Assembly: GCA_016861345.1 (NCBI GenBank)
Contig: BOLD01000008.1
Span: forward strand, 104,446-168,445
Direction of reading: 5' to 3'
Source of the DNA: Oligoflexia bacterium
GTDB lineage: Bacteria > Bdellovibrionota > Bdellovibrionia > Bdellovibrionales > Bdellovibrionaceae
DNA: 64,000 nt
The notes beneath the pieces are model-generated. The model had not been told where the DNA came from. It saw only the letters and a list, made by a program, of their open reading frames with translations, and ran no database searches. Both the position numbers and the translations under genes were made by a program. Below are positions 27,992 to 36,590 of the stretch, piece by piece; positions within the stretch are counted from its first letter, which is position 1; each line of letters starts with the position of its first letter.

Positions 27992-30003
27992 GATCACCAA
28001 TCATTCTTCGAATATTTAAGGGGCCGCAACTTGTTGAGGTAAAGCAATTCGATCAGGAACAGATCATAGTCGGTCATGATGGAGATGTTCAGGTTGATCT
28101 TAAGGACCCAAGTGTATCCCCTATTCATTGCTTGATTGAACTTCGCGATTCTGGATATTTTCTCTGTGATTTGGGTTCTCAAAGCGGAACCCATAAAAAT
28201 GGTGCGGCTATTTTGGATGAGCCCTTATCTTCAGGTGATCAAATTGGTATAGGACCATTTCAAATTCACTTTTTCGTTGGAGTTCCAAAGCCTAAGGCTC
28301 CGCCGGTCGTCGAAGTGCCACAACCAGTTCAGAAGGTCAGTCCATTAGCTCAGTCTATTTCGCAGCCGGTGCAGACTGAGGCGAAAGTGGTTGAAGTCGC
28401 AAAGGTGTCGCCACCTCCACAAATTCCAGAGGTTGGTAAAGTAGTTAAAAAATCAACTACACAATCAGCAGGGATTCGACATGATAAGACCTGGAACACA
28501 TTTGCGCCGAGCTCTGAGATTTCTGATTTAAAGGGTTACTTAAGGCCAACGAAAGGTACAGTTGTTGAAGTTATCGTTGCATGGAAAGAAAGAGTTCTTT
28601 CTATTCAACATTTTAGTGAAAAGAAATCATACACGATTGGATCGCAGGGATGCGATGTCGAAATTCCACCGACATTTATTTCAGGAAAGTTACCCTTTGT
28701 CGATTATTCAAATGGGTGTCGCGTTGTTGTTACTCAAAATATGTATGCTGAACTAAAAACAGTTCAGGATATTTATAAGATCGATGATTTACAAAAAATG
28801 GGTCGATTAGCTAAGATATCGACAGGCACAGCTATCCGTGTTGAGCAGGCTGAATTACTTTGTATTACAATTGGTGATGGAACATTGCAGATTTTTGTTC
28901 GCTTTGTTCCAGCCAGCGAAAAACCCACTCTTGTCGGGCTTGATATTTCTGCTGGTGAGTTGACAGGTTTGATCGTGACATTCGTACTTGTGTCACTACT
29001 GGCAATTTATATGTCAATTTATGGGCCACAGGCGATTCAGGAGCCCAAACAGGATGAAACACTAAGATTGGCTCAGTTTGTCTATAACAAAAAAGAGGAG
29101 CCACCCAAGCCGCCTGAACCTCCGAAGCCAGAGCCGAAGAAGGTAGAGGCCAAAGATGTTCCTCCTCCAGAGCCAAAGAAAGTTGAAGTAACTGATAAAA
29201 AGACTGGTCCAAAGGGGCCAGCTCCAAAGCCAGCAGTAAAAGAACAGCCGGCAACAAAGGCCGCAGAGGTTCGGCCTATGCCATCACAAGTGAATAAGCC
29301 TAAAAAATTCACTTCGATTAAACAAGGTGGCTCTGTCAAGGTTGGAGAAACTGAGGGCGCGAATGCACAAAGTGCGCGCGATGTTTCAAAAACAGGATTG
29401 CTCAGTGCCTTTGGTGGTGGTGGAAGCCGCACTCAGTTAGATCAGGCCTATAGCGGATCTGGAGAGCTTCTTGGAATGGCAGACAAAGCGACAGGGACTT
29501 CCGGACAAAGTACGAATCGTGCTGGTGAAGATATTGGATCTAAATTTAAAGATGCTGGAGCTGGTGGAAAAGGCACTGCAACCCAGGGAATCGCGGGTGT
29601 TGGTACTAAGGGAAGAAGTTCAGGCCAAAGCGCCTATGGTGGTGAAGGTCTTGGAGGCAAGGGAAGTGTTGCCATTGAAGCTGGCGGAATTGGTGAAGAA
29701 TTTGTTGGCTCCATTGATCGAGAGGCCGTTCGCCGTGTGATACGATCAATCTTGGCTCAAATTAAATCGTGCTATGAGCGACAACTTCGTATGACCTCAG
29801 ATTTAGAAGGTAAGATCGTTATTAATTTTGATATTCATGAGCAGGGACGGGTTAAGTCAGCTAAACCGAAAGAGACTTCGGCCGCGATGAGACCTGTTGC
29901 TGAATGTGTGGCTTCTCGAATTAAGGAACAGAGATTTCCGGAGCCACCAGCGGGTAGTTATGCATCAGTCGACTATCCATTTGTATTTGGAGCACAAAAG
30001 TAA
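27988..30003 (+). CDS. FHA - transmembrane - TonB-like gliding protein, GltG-like
   Basis: This 671-residue protein links cytoplasm and periplasm. Residues ~25-95 form an FHA fold (DGDVQVDLKDPSVSPIHC, LCDLGSQSGTHKNG). Residues ~190-310 form a second beta-rich cytoplasmic domain. One transmembrane helix lies at ~325-346 (LTGLIVTFVLVSLLAIYMSI). A Pro/Lys/Glu-rich stretch (EEPPKPPEPPKPEPKK) and a Gly-rich stretch follow. The last ~100 residues are an AgmX/PglI-type TonB-like domain (IRSILAQIKSCYERQL, FPEPPAGSYASVDYPFVF). This domain order matches GltG of Myxococcus. FHA-binding residues are unusual: His replaces the canonical Arg and Ser the Asn of NGT. The TTG start overlaps the upstream stop. 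Confidence 0.82.
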   Translation: MRSPIILRIFKGPQLVEVKQFDQEQIIVGHDGDVQVDLKDPSVSPIHCLIELRDSGYFLCDLGSQSGTHKNGAAILDEPLSSGDQIGIGPFQIHFFVGVPKPKAPPVVEVPQPVQKVSPLAQSISQPVQTEAKVVEVAKVSPPPQIPEVGKVVKKSTTQSAGIRHDKTWNTFAPSSEISDLKGYLRPTKGTVVEVIVAWKERVLSIQHFSEKKSYTIGSQGCDVEIPPTFISGKLPFVDYSNGCRVVVTQNMYAELKTVQDIYKIDDLQKMGRLAKISTGTAIRVEQAELLCITIGDGTLQIFVRFVPASEKPTLVGLDISAGELTGLIVTFVLVSLLAIYMSIYGPQAIQEPKQDETLRLAQFVYNKKEEPPKPPEPPKPEPKKVEAKDVPPPEPKKVEVTDKKTGPKGPAPKPAVKEQPATKAAEVRPMPSQVNKPKKFTSIKQGGSVKVGETEGANAQSARDVSKTGLLSAFGGGGSRTQLDQAYSGSGELLGMADKATGTSGQSTNRAGEDIGSKFKDAGAGGKGTATQGIAGVGTKGRSSGQSAYGGEGLGGKGSVAIEAGGIGEEFVGSIDREAVRRVIRSILAQIKSCYERQLRMTSDLEGKIVINFDIHEQGRVKSAKPKETSAAMRPVAECVASRIKEQRFPEPPAGSYASVDYPFVFGAQK

Positions 30004-30018
30004 TTTAAGGAGGGAACA

Positions 30019-30675
30019 GTGGAAGCAGCAGCAGAATTACCGTTTTTACAGCGGGCATTTATCGAAGGTGGAGTGGTGATGTATGTTATATTATTCATCT
30101 TCATCATCACAATTATACTTATTGTTGAGAGATTCGTAGCATTACGAAATTTATCAATTGATAAGAAGGAATTTACAGATAACGTTTTTGGAATGGTTTT
30201 ACGGGGAGATATTCGACAAGCGATCGCTTATTGTGATTCTCGCCCAGCTCCATTAACAAACACAGTGAAGTCAGGTCTTGTCCAAGCTATGAATAAGCGA
30301 CCGGATGAAGAAATCCAAGTTGCTATGGATGCGGCAGTGCTTAGAGAGACTCCTAAGCTTGAGGGTTGGACTTCGTTCTTAGCGGTGACTGGTAATATTG
30401 CCGTTCTTGCCGGACTACTTGGAACGATCATTGGTATGATCACATCATTTCGGGCTGTTTCTGCAGCAGACCCTGCTGAAAAAGCACAAAAGCTGTCAGA
30501 AGGTATTTCACACGCCCTAAACTGTACAGCGTTTGGACTACTTGTCGCGATTATTTCGATTGTGTTTTATGGATATTTCCAGTTGAGAATTCAACGTGCA
30601 GAGAATGAGGTAATGGAGAGCAGCATGAGCTTAATGAATGTTGTTGCCTCTAACCGAGATAAAATCAGAGAGTAA
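30019..30675 (+). CDS. TolQ/ExbB/MotA-type proton channel subunit, AglR-like
   Basis: The 218-residue protein has three hydrophobic segments. The first is VVMYVILFIFIITIILIVERF. The conserved pore pair follows, GNIAVLAGLLGTIIGMITSF and ALNCTAFGLLVAIISIVFYG. This is the pattern of TolQ and ExbB, which form the pentameric stator of proton-driven envelope machines. It is followed by two TolR/ExbD genes, the same 1+2 set as Myxococcus AglR-AglQ-AglS, the gliding motor. The start is GTG behind a strong AAGGAGG. It lies 15 nt after the GltG-like gene. Confidence 0.88.
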   Translation: MEAAAELPFLQRAFIEGGVVMYVILFIFIITIILIVERFVALRNLSIDKKEFTDNVFGMVLRGDIRQAIAYCDSRPAPLTNTVKSGLVQAMNKRPDEEIQVAMDAAVLRETPKLEGWTSFLAVTGNIAVLAGLLGTIIGMITSFRAVSAADPAEKAQKLSEGISHALNCTAFGLLVAIISIVFYGYFQLRIQRAENEVMESSMSLMNVVASNRDKIRE

Positions 30676-30683
30676 GGTGTCCT

Positions 30684-31154
30684 ATGGCCCATATTGAGTC
30701 AACCAGCGGCGGTCGCAAAACATCATTAGAAGTCAATCTTGTTCCCTTCATCGATTTGATGAGTGTCCTGATTACCTTTTTGTTGATCACTGCTGTTTGG
30801 ACTCAGGTTTCAATGATTCAGATTGGCAGTTCTATTTATGGAAAAAAGTCTGACTCAACGCCACCTCCGATCCCTCAGGATGCTGACGTTGTTTTGAAGC
30901 TTGAGATCCGACCAAATGGGTACTTACTGAATGTGGGAAAAGAAGTTATAACGATTCCCATGGTTTCAAATGAATATGATGAAGCTGGCCTGATTGACCG
31001 CTTGAAAAAAGCGAAAGAACAACATCCTAATAAAACGGATGGTGCAATAGCCATGTCTGATGATTTGCCTTACGAGAGACTGATCAAGGGCATGGATGCG
31101 ATGCTAAAATCAGGGTTTCCTGCAATTAGTGTCTTAACTGGAGGGCCGTACTAA
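30684..31154 (+). CDS. TolR/ExbD-type motor subunit (first of two)
   Basis: The 156-residue protein has a short cytoplasmic N-terminus and one transmembrane helix. The helix begins at LVPFIDLMSVLITFLLITAV and carries the proton-carrying Asp24. A periplasmic domain follows. It belongs to the ExbD/TolR family and should sit inside the pore of the TolQ-like pentamer upstream. It corresponds to AglQ or AglS. Its stop overlaps the start of the second copy (TAATG). Confidence 0.88.
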   Translation: MAHIESTSGGRKTSLEVNLVPFIDLMSVLITFLLITAVWTQVSMIQIGSSIYGKKSDSTPPPIPQDADVVLKLEIRPNGYLLNVGKEVITIPMVSNEYDEAGLIDRLKKAKEQHPNKTDGAIAMSDDLPYERLIKGMDAMLKSGFPAISVLTGGPY

Positions 31155-31729
31155 TGCCTATTCATACTCCGGGAAAAAAGTTTCGCAATCATCGACTTTT
31201 AAGTCGGCGTGGGGGCAAGCGTGAGGTTGTCGCACTGCTTTCGCTCACAGCTATGGTCGACATGTTTACGGTTCTTGTTATTTTCTTGCTTCAAAACTTT
31301 GATCCAAAAACTAATGCTGTTCTGTATATTCCCAAAGAAGTCACTCTTCCCAAAGCGGCGCAAATTAAAGAATTAAAGCCCGCGGTTGTTGTGACAATTT
31401 CACACAAAGAAATTCTTTTGGATAAAACCCCGGTTATTACATTTGAAGCTTTAAAGGCGCAGCAAGAATGGATGATTCAACCGCTTCATGCGCAATTGGT
31501 GGCAGCTCTGGAAAAATCAAAAATTGATTTTGAGAAGAATCTTTCCCAGGCTCTGAAGAAGGTTGTGGATTCAAAAGAAAAAGAAGACCCCAATGCTTGG
31601 AATAAGGTGACGATTCAGGCTGATAAAGGAATTGATTTCTTAACTGTAAAGAAAGTAATGTATACCGTAACGGAGGCTGGGGCCGGCGAAATCAATTTTG
31701 CTGTCAACAAGGAACTGACTCAGCAGTAA
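31154..31729 (+). CDS. TolR/ExbD-type motor subunit (second of two)
   Basis: The 191-residue protein has a basic N-terminus, then a transmembrane helix ALLSLTAMVDMFTVLVIFLL carrying Asp36, and a periplasmic domain longer than that of its neighbour. The inserted helical stretch (LVAALEKSKIDFEKNLSQAL) is charged. Two different ExbD/TolR proteins beside one ExbB/TolQ imply a heterodimer in the pore, as proposed for AglQ/AglS. It ends 2 nt before lptC. Confidence 0.86.
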   Translation: MPIHTPGKKFRNHRLLSRRGGKREVVALLSLTAMVDMFTVLVIFLLQNFDPKTNAVLYIPKEVTLPKAAQIKELKPAVVVTISHKEILLDKTPVITFEALKAQQEWMIQPLHAQLVAALEKSKIDFEKNLSQALKKVVDSKEKEDPNAWNKVTIQADKGIDFLTVKKVMYTVTEAGAGEINFAVNKELTQQ

Positions 31730-31731
31730 TC

Positions 31732-32694
31732 ATGCGTGTAGCTCGTGCTCTTATTTTTGGGGCTCTTATTGTTCTCTTATTTTTTGAGATACTGGTTGGC
31801 TTTCCTATTAAGCTGGAGTGGGGCGGAGATTCTACGGACTTAAAAGAAGAGTCTTTTTCTCAGTCAAATGAAGCTGAGAAAAAAATGGAAGGGGTTCACC
31901 TTGTCGAGAGTCGTTCAGGCAATCGTGATTGGGAGCTTTTTGCTGAGAAGGCTGAGGAACATCAAGGAAAATCAGAGTGGGAGCTTCAGAACGTGAAGAT
32001 TCTGTTCTATAAAGAAGATTCAGTTCAATTTACTGTTGTCGGAAAAACTGGAAAAATTGATACAAAAACTAAGGATCTTCTTGTTGCTGGAGATGTTGTT
32101 ACAAAATCCAATAATGGGTATCAATTTCAGACGAATTCAATTAACTATGATTCAAAAAAACGAGTTCTTGAAAGCCATGACAAGGTCAAAATGTCTGGCC
32201 CATCCGATGGCAAGAAAAAGGGGCTTCTTGTTGAAGGGGGTATGATGGTAACTCAGGTCGATGATCATTTAATGACGATTAAAAATGATGTTAGAGCACA
32301 GAGATCCTTATCGAATGGAAAAAATGTCATAATACGAAGTGGTGAGGCGCAATTTAGCAATGTTTCAAATTCTGCAAAGTTTTTGGAAAGAGTTTCTGTG
32401 GAGTTGGATTCCATGAAGATGGAAGGGCCTGCTGCGGAATTTTTTTACCAACCCGGAGCAGATCTTCTCCAATCAATTAATATGCATGGAGGCGTAAGAA
32501 TGTCAGATTTTGACAAATTTGCGACTTCAGATTCAGTTAAGTTTGATCCCTCTGATAATAAGTTTACGCTTACCGGCAAGCCCAGGGTAGTTCAAAACAG
32601 TGACGAAATAATGGGTGATCAAATCATCTTTTTAGACGGGGGAAAGAAAGTTAAGGTTGAAAAGATGAGGGCTCGTGTGGAAAAATCGGAATAG
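31732..32694 (+). CDS. lptC: LPS transport protein LptC, with LptA-like C-terminal part
   Basis: LptC takes LPS from the LptBFG transporter and passes it to LptA in the periplasm. The protein has one N-terminal membrane helix ([19 protein letters not shown]) and an LptC beta-jellyroll ([40 protein letters not shown]). A further ~130 residues of the same strand pattern follow, with LptA-like phrases ([20 protein letters not shown]). At 320 residues it is much longer than E. coli LptC (about 190). No separate lptA lies between it and lptB, so a combined LptC-LptA bridge is inferred. Confidence 0.8.
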   Translation: MRVARALIFGALIVLLFFEILVGFPIKLEWGGDSTDLKEESFSQSNEAEKKMEGVHLVESRSGNRDWELFAEKAEEHQGKSEWELQNVKILFYKEDSVQFTVVGKTGKIDTKTKDLLVAGDVVTKSNNGYQFQTNSINYDSKKRVLESHDKVKMSGPSDGKKKGLLVEGGMMVTQVDDHLMTIKNDVRAQRSLSNGKNVIIRSGEAQFSNVSNSAKFLERVSVELDSMKMEGPAAEFFYQPGADLLQSINMHGGVRMSDFDKFATSDSVKFDPSDNKFTLTGKPRVVQNSDEIMGDQIIFLDGGKKVKVEKMRARVEKSE

Positions 32695-32696
32695 AG

Positions 32697-33419
32697 ATGA
32701 GTACACTGAGCGTTTCCCATATTTCTAAAGCCTATAAAAAAAGACAAGTCGTTCAAGATGTTTCTTTTCAAGTGGACTCAGGGCAGGTCATCGGTTTACT
32801 AGGTCCAAATGGAGCAGGGAAAACGACAAGTTTTTATATGGTGGTCGGTCTAGTTAAACCAGATTCTGGAGATATCTTACTTGATGAAGAATCCATTGGT
32901 GAAAGCCCAATGTTCAAGCGAGCTCGTATTGGGCTTAGCTATTTGGCTCAAGAGCCGAGTATTTTTCGCAAGCTCACTGTTTCAGAAAATATTCAGGTGG
33001 CATTAGAAGCTCACGGATACTCGGATTCTCGGAAAGATGAACGTCTTGAAGAACTTCTCAATGATTTTCGAATTCAGCACATCCGAGATAGTTATGGTTA
33101 TGCCTTGTCCGGTGGAGAGCGACGTCGGGTTGAGATTGCTCGGGCCCTTGCTGGCGCTCCCAAATTTTTACTACTTGATGAGCCGTTTGCAGGTATTGAC
33201 CCCATTGCCGTCGCAGACATTCAAGGGATTATCCGAGAATTAAAAGCTAAGGATATTGGAATTCTCATTACAGATCATAATGTTCGCGAGACACTGGGAA
33301 TTTGCGATGTTGCCTATATCCTGAAAGATGGAAAAATCCAGGTCCAAGGTACAGCAAATGAAATTGCAAACAACGAACTAGCCAAAAAGTTTTATTTAGG
33401 CGAAAATTTTAAATTGTAG
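32697..33419 (+). CDS. lptB: LPS export ABC transporter ATPase LptB
   Basis: LptB powers LPS extraction from the inner membrane with LptF and LptG. The 240-residue ATPase has the Walker A motif GPNGAGKTT, the Q-loop region [14 protein letters not shown], the signature [15 protein letters not shown] and Walker [16 protein letters not shown], followed by the H-loop TDHNV. This sequence is very close to the LptB consensus. It starts 2 nt after lptC and precedes rpoN, the conserved order. Confidence 0.96.
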   Translation: MSTLSVSHISKAYKKRQVVQDVSFQVDSGQVIGLLGPNGAGKTTSFYMVVGLVKPDSGDILLDEESIGESPMFKRARIGLSYLAQEPSIFRKLTVSENIQVALEAHGYSDSRKDERLEELLNDFRIQHIRDSYGYALSGGERRRVEIARALAGAPKFLLLDEPFAGIDPIAVADIQGIIRELKAKDIGILITDHNVRETLGICDVAYILKDGKIQVQGTANEIANNELAKKFYLGENFKL

Positions 33420-33466
33420 GCCCCGAATTTGCTAGGAAGTATGATTGGGTTTATTGGGAGCAGAGA

Positions 33467-34897
33467 ATGGCTAAATTATCACAATCCATGAATTTGAGTC
33501 AGACGTTGCGAATGACTCCGCAACTGCAGCAGGCTATTAAGCTGCTTCAGTTATCACGCATGGAGCTTGAAGGTGCCATTCGAAAAGAGCTTGATGAAAA
33601 TCCAATCCTTGAAGAGACACAAGAGGTCAAAGAAGAAGATTTTCAGCGAGCCAAAGAAGCTGAGCGAGAAGTAGACCCAAGCCAAACAGACACTCGACAA
33701 GATCAAGATCCGCAAAAGCAAGATGAGTTTGATTGGGATAATTATCTCGAAAGTCAGCAACGTCCCCAACAGATGAGTTCTGGTGGGAATGAGGAAATCA
33801 TGAATTATGAGAATGTGATTACGACCCAGGAGTCGTTGCATGAGCATCTTTCATGGCAAGCAAGAATGTATGGTTTTAATGAGGAAGAGTTAAACATTGC
33901 AGAGCTCTTAATTGATTACATCGATGATGATGGATATTTGCATACACCACTTTCTGAAATTGCAGCCTCTGAAAATATACCAGAACAGGATTTGGTTGAT
34001 GTTCTTAAGTTTGTACAAGAATTTGATCCGGCTGGTGTTGGTGCTCGAGACTTAAAAGAATGTCTGTTGCTTCAGGCTAAAGCTGTTGAAGAGGATACCA
34101 ACGATCTTGTGTATTTGATTTCAAATCACCTGAAAGATCTTGAGAAGAAAAATTTTGATGGGATAGCTAAGGCGATGAATCGGGATATCTCTGAAATCGC
34201 AGAAATGTGTAAGATTATCTACGCCATGGATCCGAAGCCAGGTCGTACATATGCCCCTCAGGATACTCAGTATGTGACTCCTGACGTTTATGTTTATAAA
34301 GTTGGCGACGATTATATGGTCTCGTTAAACGAGGATGGTCTGCCAAGATTAAAGATCTCAAATTTTTATAAAAATATGATGAAGCAGGCGGGTAAGGGCG
34401 ATAAAACCCACGAGTATATTCAGGATAAGCTGCGTTCAGCAGTTTGGCTGATTAAATCCATTCATCAACGCCAGCGCACAATCTATAAGGTGACAGAGTC
34501 AATTGTAAAACATCAAAGAGAGTTTTTTGACAAAGGCACGGCCCACTTAAAGCCCATGGTATTAAGAGATATTGCGAACGATATTGGTATGCACGAGTCC
34601 ACAGTCAGCCGTGTGACAAATTCAAAATACATGCATACTCCCCAAGGGATTTTTGAGCTGAAATATTTTTTCAATTCTGGAATTTCAACCTCTGATGGCG
34701 ATTCGATGGCGAGCGAATCTGTGAAGCTCAAGATCAAATCCCTCATTTCAAATGAAGATCCTAAAGATCCTCTTTCGGACCAGAAGATCGTTGATTTGCT
34801 TGAGAAAGAGGGAATTCAAATCGCCCGTCGTACTGTTGCGAAGTATAGAGATATGCTCAAAATCTTACCAAGCAGTCGGCGAAAGAAAGTTTTTTAA
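33467..34897 (+). CDS. rpoN: RNA polymerase sigma-54 factor
   Basis: Sigma-54 directs RNA polymerase to -24/-12 promoters and needs AAA+ activators. The N-terminal region I (SQTLRMTPQLQQAIKLLQLS, ENPILEE) and the acidic region II are visible. The core-binding segment and HTH (MHESTVSRVTNSKYM) follow. The C-terminal RpoN box ARRTVAKYRDMLKILPSSRR closes the protein. The 476-residue length is normal. It follows lptB as in many proteobacteria. Its last 4 nt overlap the convergent phosphatase gene. Confidence 0.97.
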   Translation: MAKLSQSMNLSQTLRMTPQLQQAIKLLQLSRMELEGAIRKELDENPILEETQEVKEEDFQRAKEAEREVDPSQTDTRQDQDPQKQDEFDWDNYLESQQRPQQMSSGGNEEIMNYENVITTQESLHEHLSWQARMYGFNEEELNIAELLIDYIDDDGYLHTPLSEIAASENIPEQDLVDVLKFVQEFDPAGVGARDLKECLLLQAKAVEEDTNDLVYLISNHLKDLEKKNFDGIAKAMNRDISEIAEMCKIIYAMDPKPGRTYAPQDTQYVTPDVYVYKVGDDYMVSLNEDGLPRLKISNFYKNMMKQAGKGDKTHEYIQDKLRSAVWLIKSIHQRQRTIYKVTESIVKHQREFFDKGTAHLKPMVLRDIANDIGMHESTVSRVTNSKYMHTPQGIFELKYFFNSGISTSDGDSMASESVKLKIKSLISNEDPKDPLSDQKIVDLLEKEGIQIARRTVAKYRDMLKILPSSRRKKVF

Positions 34898-35505
34898 ATC
34901 ACTTCTCCTTGAAAAATCCATTTGTTCTTTTTGAAATCAAACTGAAGTTTGTAGAGGCAGCAGTTCGGAATAGGAATGGGTTCGGTTGGCGCGCCCTCAC
35001 TGTGATGAACAAGGCGACGAAGACTTCCACCATGGGTGGAAATCGCCACTGAGCGATAATGAGGATTTTTGAAAAGAAAACTTTCAATATAATTTTTAAC
35101 TCGCTCTAGGTGCATTTTTTTTGTCTCTCCATTTGGGAAACCAAAGTTGTCATCATCTCGAGAGGTCGACTGCCATTTTCTCATGGATTCATGCCCGTAG
35201 ATTTCAAGTATTTTATCTAAGAGTAGCCCCTCGGAGTCTCCCAGTTGACATTCACGTAAAGCGTCTGACTCAAGAACGGGAGCCTTAAGAATTGAGTTTG
35301 CAATCTGAGCTGTCTCTTTGGCTCTAATCAAATCAGAGCATAAAATTAATTCTGGCTTATAGTGTGCAAGAAGAGGAGTCAGTCTTCTTGCTTGGTCTCG
35401 TCCTAATTGATTCAGTGGAATATCAGTGTGTCCTTGGAAGCGTCTTTCTTTATTCCAGTCTGTCTCTCCATGGCGAAAAATAAAGATATCTACAATTGAG
35501 TTCAC
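34894..35505 (-). CDS. Histidine phosphatase / phosphoglycerate mutase family protein
   Basis: The 203-residue protein has the family signature FRHGETDWNKERRFQGHTD with catalytic His12. It also has the second histidine motif AISTHGGSLRRL. The family covers cofactor-dependent phosphoglycerate mutases, alpha-ribazole phosphatases (CobC) and broad-specificity phosphatases. The sequence alone does not settle the substrate. The GTG start lies directly after the potD stop on the same strand, so the two are probably co-transcribed. The 3' end overlaps rpoN. Confidence 0.85.
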   Translation of the reverse strand: MNSIVDIFIFRHGETDWNKERRFQGHTDIPLNQLGRDQARRLTPLLAHYKPELILCSDLIRAKETAQIANSILKAPVLESDALRECQLGDSEGLLLDKILEIYGHESMRKWQSTSRDDDNFGFPNGETKKMHLERVKNYIESFLFKNPHYRSVAISTHGGSLRRLVHHSEGAPTEPIPIPNCCLYKLQFDFKKNKWIFQGEVI

Positions 35506-36576
35506 TTACATACTCTTAATCTTCGTCCAAAGGGCATCATAAGCGGTTGTGGTTTCGCCAAGATCTCGGATGCCTTCAAGTTTCTTTAACTGGAGCGGGT
35601 TAGGGAAAAGTGCCGAATTATTTTTTAAATCATCTGGAAGTTTGTCTTTTGTGGTTTTCAGAACTGGGCCTGCACGGATGTGACTCACAAAGGCAACATT
35701 CACTTCAGGACTGAGCATGAAGTTCATGAGCTCATGTGCCTCTTGAAGATTTTTTGCATTCTTTAAAATGACCAAGCTATCCAGAGCTACTGAGCCACCC
35801 TCTTCTGGTAAGAAAAACTCAATTTGTCCTGGTTTTTTTGCAATAGCCTGAAGAGCATCTGAAGAATAGGCCATCCCTGCTGCGATTTCTTTATTGACGA
35901 GGGCATCAACCATATCTGATTTGAACATTTTCAAACGTGGTTTCATTTGTGTCAGAGCGGCCTCGGCTTTTTTGAGTTCATCAGCTGACTTTGTATTCAG
36001 GCTAAAGCCATTCATTTTCAAGGCGGCGCCTGTAGCCTCTCGGACATCGTCGAGCATTGAAATTTTTCCGGCAAGGTTGGGGTTAGTGAAAAAGTCCTTC
36101 CAAGATTTGACATCTGATTTGGCAAGATCCTTGACCACGGCAATTCCAGTTGTTGTCCAAGAATAAGGCAGAGAGTATTTATTTTCTGGATCGTGGGTTC
36201 GACCCATCCATTCGGGGCTAAGGTTAATCATATTGGTAATCTTTGACTTGTCGATAGGGGAAAGTAGGCCTGCTTTGATCATGATCTCAACCATGTAATC
36301 TGAGGGCACGGCAAGGTCGATTCCGCCGGCCCCAGCCTGAACCTTGGCAAGAAGCTCTTCATTGGAAGAGTAGTTAGATATCCGAATTTTAATGCCTGTT
36401 TCAGTTTCAAATTTCTTTTGGATTTCCGGAGTGATGTAGTTGCCCCAGATCGCCAGATTAACGACCCGGTTTGAATTTGAAGTTGGGCTAGTAGCAGAGT
36501 CCGTTTTTTTGGTGCATGCAGTTAAAGAAAAAGTCAGAAGACTGGCTAAAGTTAGGCATATCTTATTGATTTTCAT
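35506..36576 (-). CDS. potD: Spermidine/putrescine ABC transporter substrate-binding protein
   Basis: PotD captures polyamines in the periplasm for the PotABC transporter. The protein has a lipoprotein signal (LLTFSLTAC), then the PotD-type core LAIWGNYITPEIQKKFETET, IDLAVPSDYMVEIMIKAGLL and SLPYSWTTTGIAV. The ATG at 36576 is chosen over a GTG at 36582 because GGAG is then correctly spaced; this gives 356 residues. It is divergent from potA with only 14 bp between the two starts. Confidence 0.9.
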   Translation of the reverse strand: MKINKICLTLASLLTFSLTACTKKTDSATSPTSNSNRVVNLAIWGNYITPEIQKKFETETGIKIRISNYSSNEELLAKVQAGAGGIDLAVPSDYMVEIMIKAGLLSPIDKSKITNMINLSPEWMGRTHDPENKYSLPYSWTTTGIAVVKDLAKSDVKSWKDFFTNPNLAGKISMLDDVREATGAALKMNGFSLNTKSADELKKAEAALTQMKPRLKMFKSDMVDALVNKEIAAGMAYSSDALQAIAKKPGQIEFFLPEEGGSVALDSLVILKNAKNLQEAHELMNFMLSPEVNVAFVSHIRAGPVLKTTKDKLPDDLKNNSALFPNPLQLKKLEGIRDLGETTTAYDALWTKIKSM

Positions 36577-36590
36577 TTCCACTCCGTTTT

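Noticed and set aside
29082..29432. 116-residue Gly-rich minus-strand ORF
   Set aside because: It is the antisense shadow of the Pro/Lys-rich part of the FHA-TonB-like protein, with no independent start signals.
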